The notes under the pieces were generated by a model. It saw nothing but the letters and a program-made list of their open reading frames with translations. It had not been told where the DNA came from and ran no database searches. A stretch of DNA of 64,000 nt from assembly GCA_902621165.1 (NCBI GenBank), contig CACNKX010000004.1:62001-126000 (forward strand), read 5' to 3'. A program made the translations under genes and the position numbers. This DNA comes from an uncultured Alphaproteobacteria bacterium. Its GTDB lineage: Bacteria > Pseudomonadota > Alphaproteobacteria > HIMB59 > GCA-002718135. Below are positions 63,295-64,000 of the stretch, one piece after another. Positions within the stretch are counted from its first letter, which is position 1, and the number at the start of each line of letters is the position of its first letter.

Positions 63295-64000
63295 ATGGAT
63301 TTAAAAATACTAAGTGCCAAAATTAAAAATATCTTTGATAATAATAAGATTCCTTGTTTATCAGTAATAATAACAAATAAAGACAAAAATATTTTCGAAC
63401 AATACCATGGCCATACTCATTTAAAAAAAATGACATCTTTTAATGAAAACTCAATATTAAGAATAGCATCAATGACGAAACCAATTACCTCATTATGTAT
63501 TTTTCAACTAATAGAAAAAAACTTAATAAGTTTAGAAACCAACCTTGAGGATATAGATAGACGCTTCGCTGATGTAAAAATTATTGAAATTGTTGATAAT
63601 AATGTTCAGTATATAAAACCTAAATCAAAAATTAAAATTAAGCATCTATTAACTCATACTTCTGGATATGGTTATCAATTTCTTAATTCTGAAATTAAAT
63701 ATTTAGTTGATAATCAATTATTGCAAGATTTGAAAGATGATGGAGGAGATTTTCTTGATGCTCCTATTTTATTTGAGCCAGGTACAAGATGGAATTATGG
63801 AATTGGCATTGATCTACTTGGACATGTAATTGAAAAATTATCTAATCAAAAATTAAATGATTATATGAAAGAAAATTTATTTGATAAAATTGGAATGAAA
63901 AATACTACTTTTCATTTGGAAGAAAATAAATTTGAAAATTTGGCTTATGTTTATGATTATATAGACAATAAATTAATGCTTAATAAAGATATTACTTTCT
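63295..64000 (+). CDS. Class C beta-lactamase-like serine hydrolase (partial, runs off the right edge)
   Basis: 235 visible residues from ATG 63295. The catalytic SxxK is SMTK in RIASMTKPITSL, followed by IKHLLTHTSGYGYQF, FEPGTRWNYGIGIDLLGHVI (the Tyr-containing second motif) and KIGMKNTTF. These are typical of the beta-lactamase/esterase (EstB-like) superfamily. No signal peptide, so a cytoplasmic esterase is more likely than a beta-lactamase. The third motif lies beyond the window. Confidence 0.87.
   Translation, partial: MDLKILSAKIKNIFDNNKIPCLSVIITNKDKNIFEQYHGHTHLKKMTSFNENSILRIASMTKPITSLCIFQLIEKNLISLETNLEDIDRRFADVKIIEIVDNNVQYIKPKSKIKIKHLLTHTSGYGYQFLNSEIKYLVDNQLLQDLKDDGGDFLDAPILFEPGTRWNYGIGIDLLGHVIEKLSNQKLNDYMKENLFDKIGMKNTTFHLEENKFENLAYVYDYIDNKLMLNKDITF

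Noticed and set aside
1-64000. tRNA, rRNA, riboswitch or insertion-sequence genes
   Set aside because: Gaps were read and are mostly too short; no cloverleaf, rRNA-like segment, transposase or terminal inverted repeats seen. A tRNAscan or Rfam run would be decisive.

Overview
The window is very AT-rich, tightly packed bacterial DNA: most gaps are under 100 bases, many neighbours overlap by 1 to 30 bases, and several cistrons are joined by TAATG or ATGA junctions. Gene content (many ABC transporters, Gfo/Idh/MocA and SDR oxidoreductases, gamma-glutamylation and polyamine-type genes, small streamlined housekeeping genes) points to a streamlined marine alphaproteobacterium, most likely a sugar-specialised lineage of the HIMB59/AEGEAN-169 type. 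That placement is inferred from style and content, not from a marker-gene phylogeny. I saw no rRNA, tRNA, CRISPR array, insertion sequence or prophage.

Region by region: (1) 1-2919: a partial unknown gene, a metal-site-deviant M19 dipeptidase homologue and an EamA exporter. (2) 2985-14195: a PotABCD-type transporter followed by an FAD amine/amino-acid oxidase, an aldehyde dehydrogenase, a glutamine-synthetase-like gamma-glutamyl ligase (PuuA type), a second aldehyde dehydrogenase and an iron-type alcohol dehydrogenase. Together they look like uptake of a polyamine or small amine and breakdown through gamma-glutamyl intermediates. (3) 14198-20698: an UxaA-type sugar-acid dehydratase divergent from a xylose-dehydrogenase-like SDR, two Gfo/Idh/MocA enzymes (one IolG-like), a second SDR and a gamma-butyrobetaine-hydroxylase-like dioxygenase; this resembles oxidative, non-phosphorylating sugar or inositol catabolism. 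(4) 20695-34611: galactokinase divergent from a cytoplasmic GH20 hexosaminidase, then a Gfo/Idh enzyme, a sugar transporter without its own ATPase, a SIS protein, NagA, an isomerising glucosamine-6-phosphate deaminase, a GMC oxidoreductase, an enolase-superfamily dehydratase, a HAD phosphatase and a small methyltransferase-like membrane protein. This is an amino-sugar oligosaccharide module.

(5) 34608-42126: a glycerate-kinase-like P-loop protein, a HAD phosphatase and a C-terminally truncated GlpD face an AglEFGK-type alpha-glucoside/glucosylglycerol transporter; the space between them (37251-37445) carries nested hairpins, an orphan ribosome site with an 11-codon frame and a terminator, and looks like a deletion scar. 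(6) 42284-50532: two paralogous membrane di-iron desaturases bracket a ribose-type transporter, a ThuA/ThuB-like fusion enzyme and an aldehyde dehydrogenase, all on the minus strand. (7) 50650-64000: mostly housekeeping genes (Ugd, phosphomannomutase, DacA-type carboxypeptidase with SPOR domain, ClpS-ClpA, RidA, cyclophilin, a canonical M19 dipeptidase, LysE exporter, PdxJ, GYD protein, GST, a small membrane protein and a partial class C beta-lactamase-like hydrolase).

The strongest unusual signals are the natural ThuA-Gfo/Idh fusion inside the desaturase-bracketed cassette, a strong hairpin immediately behind every one of the four solute-binding-protein genes, a probable ATT start codon for the PotB-type permease, the M19 homologue lacking three of five metal ligands, and the truncated GlpD beside an orphan ribosome site.
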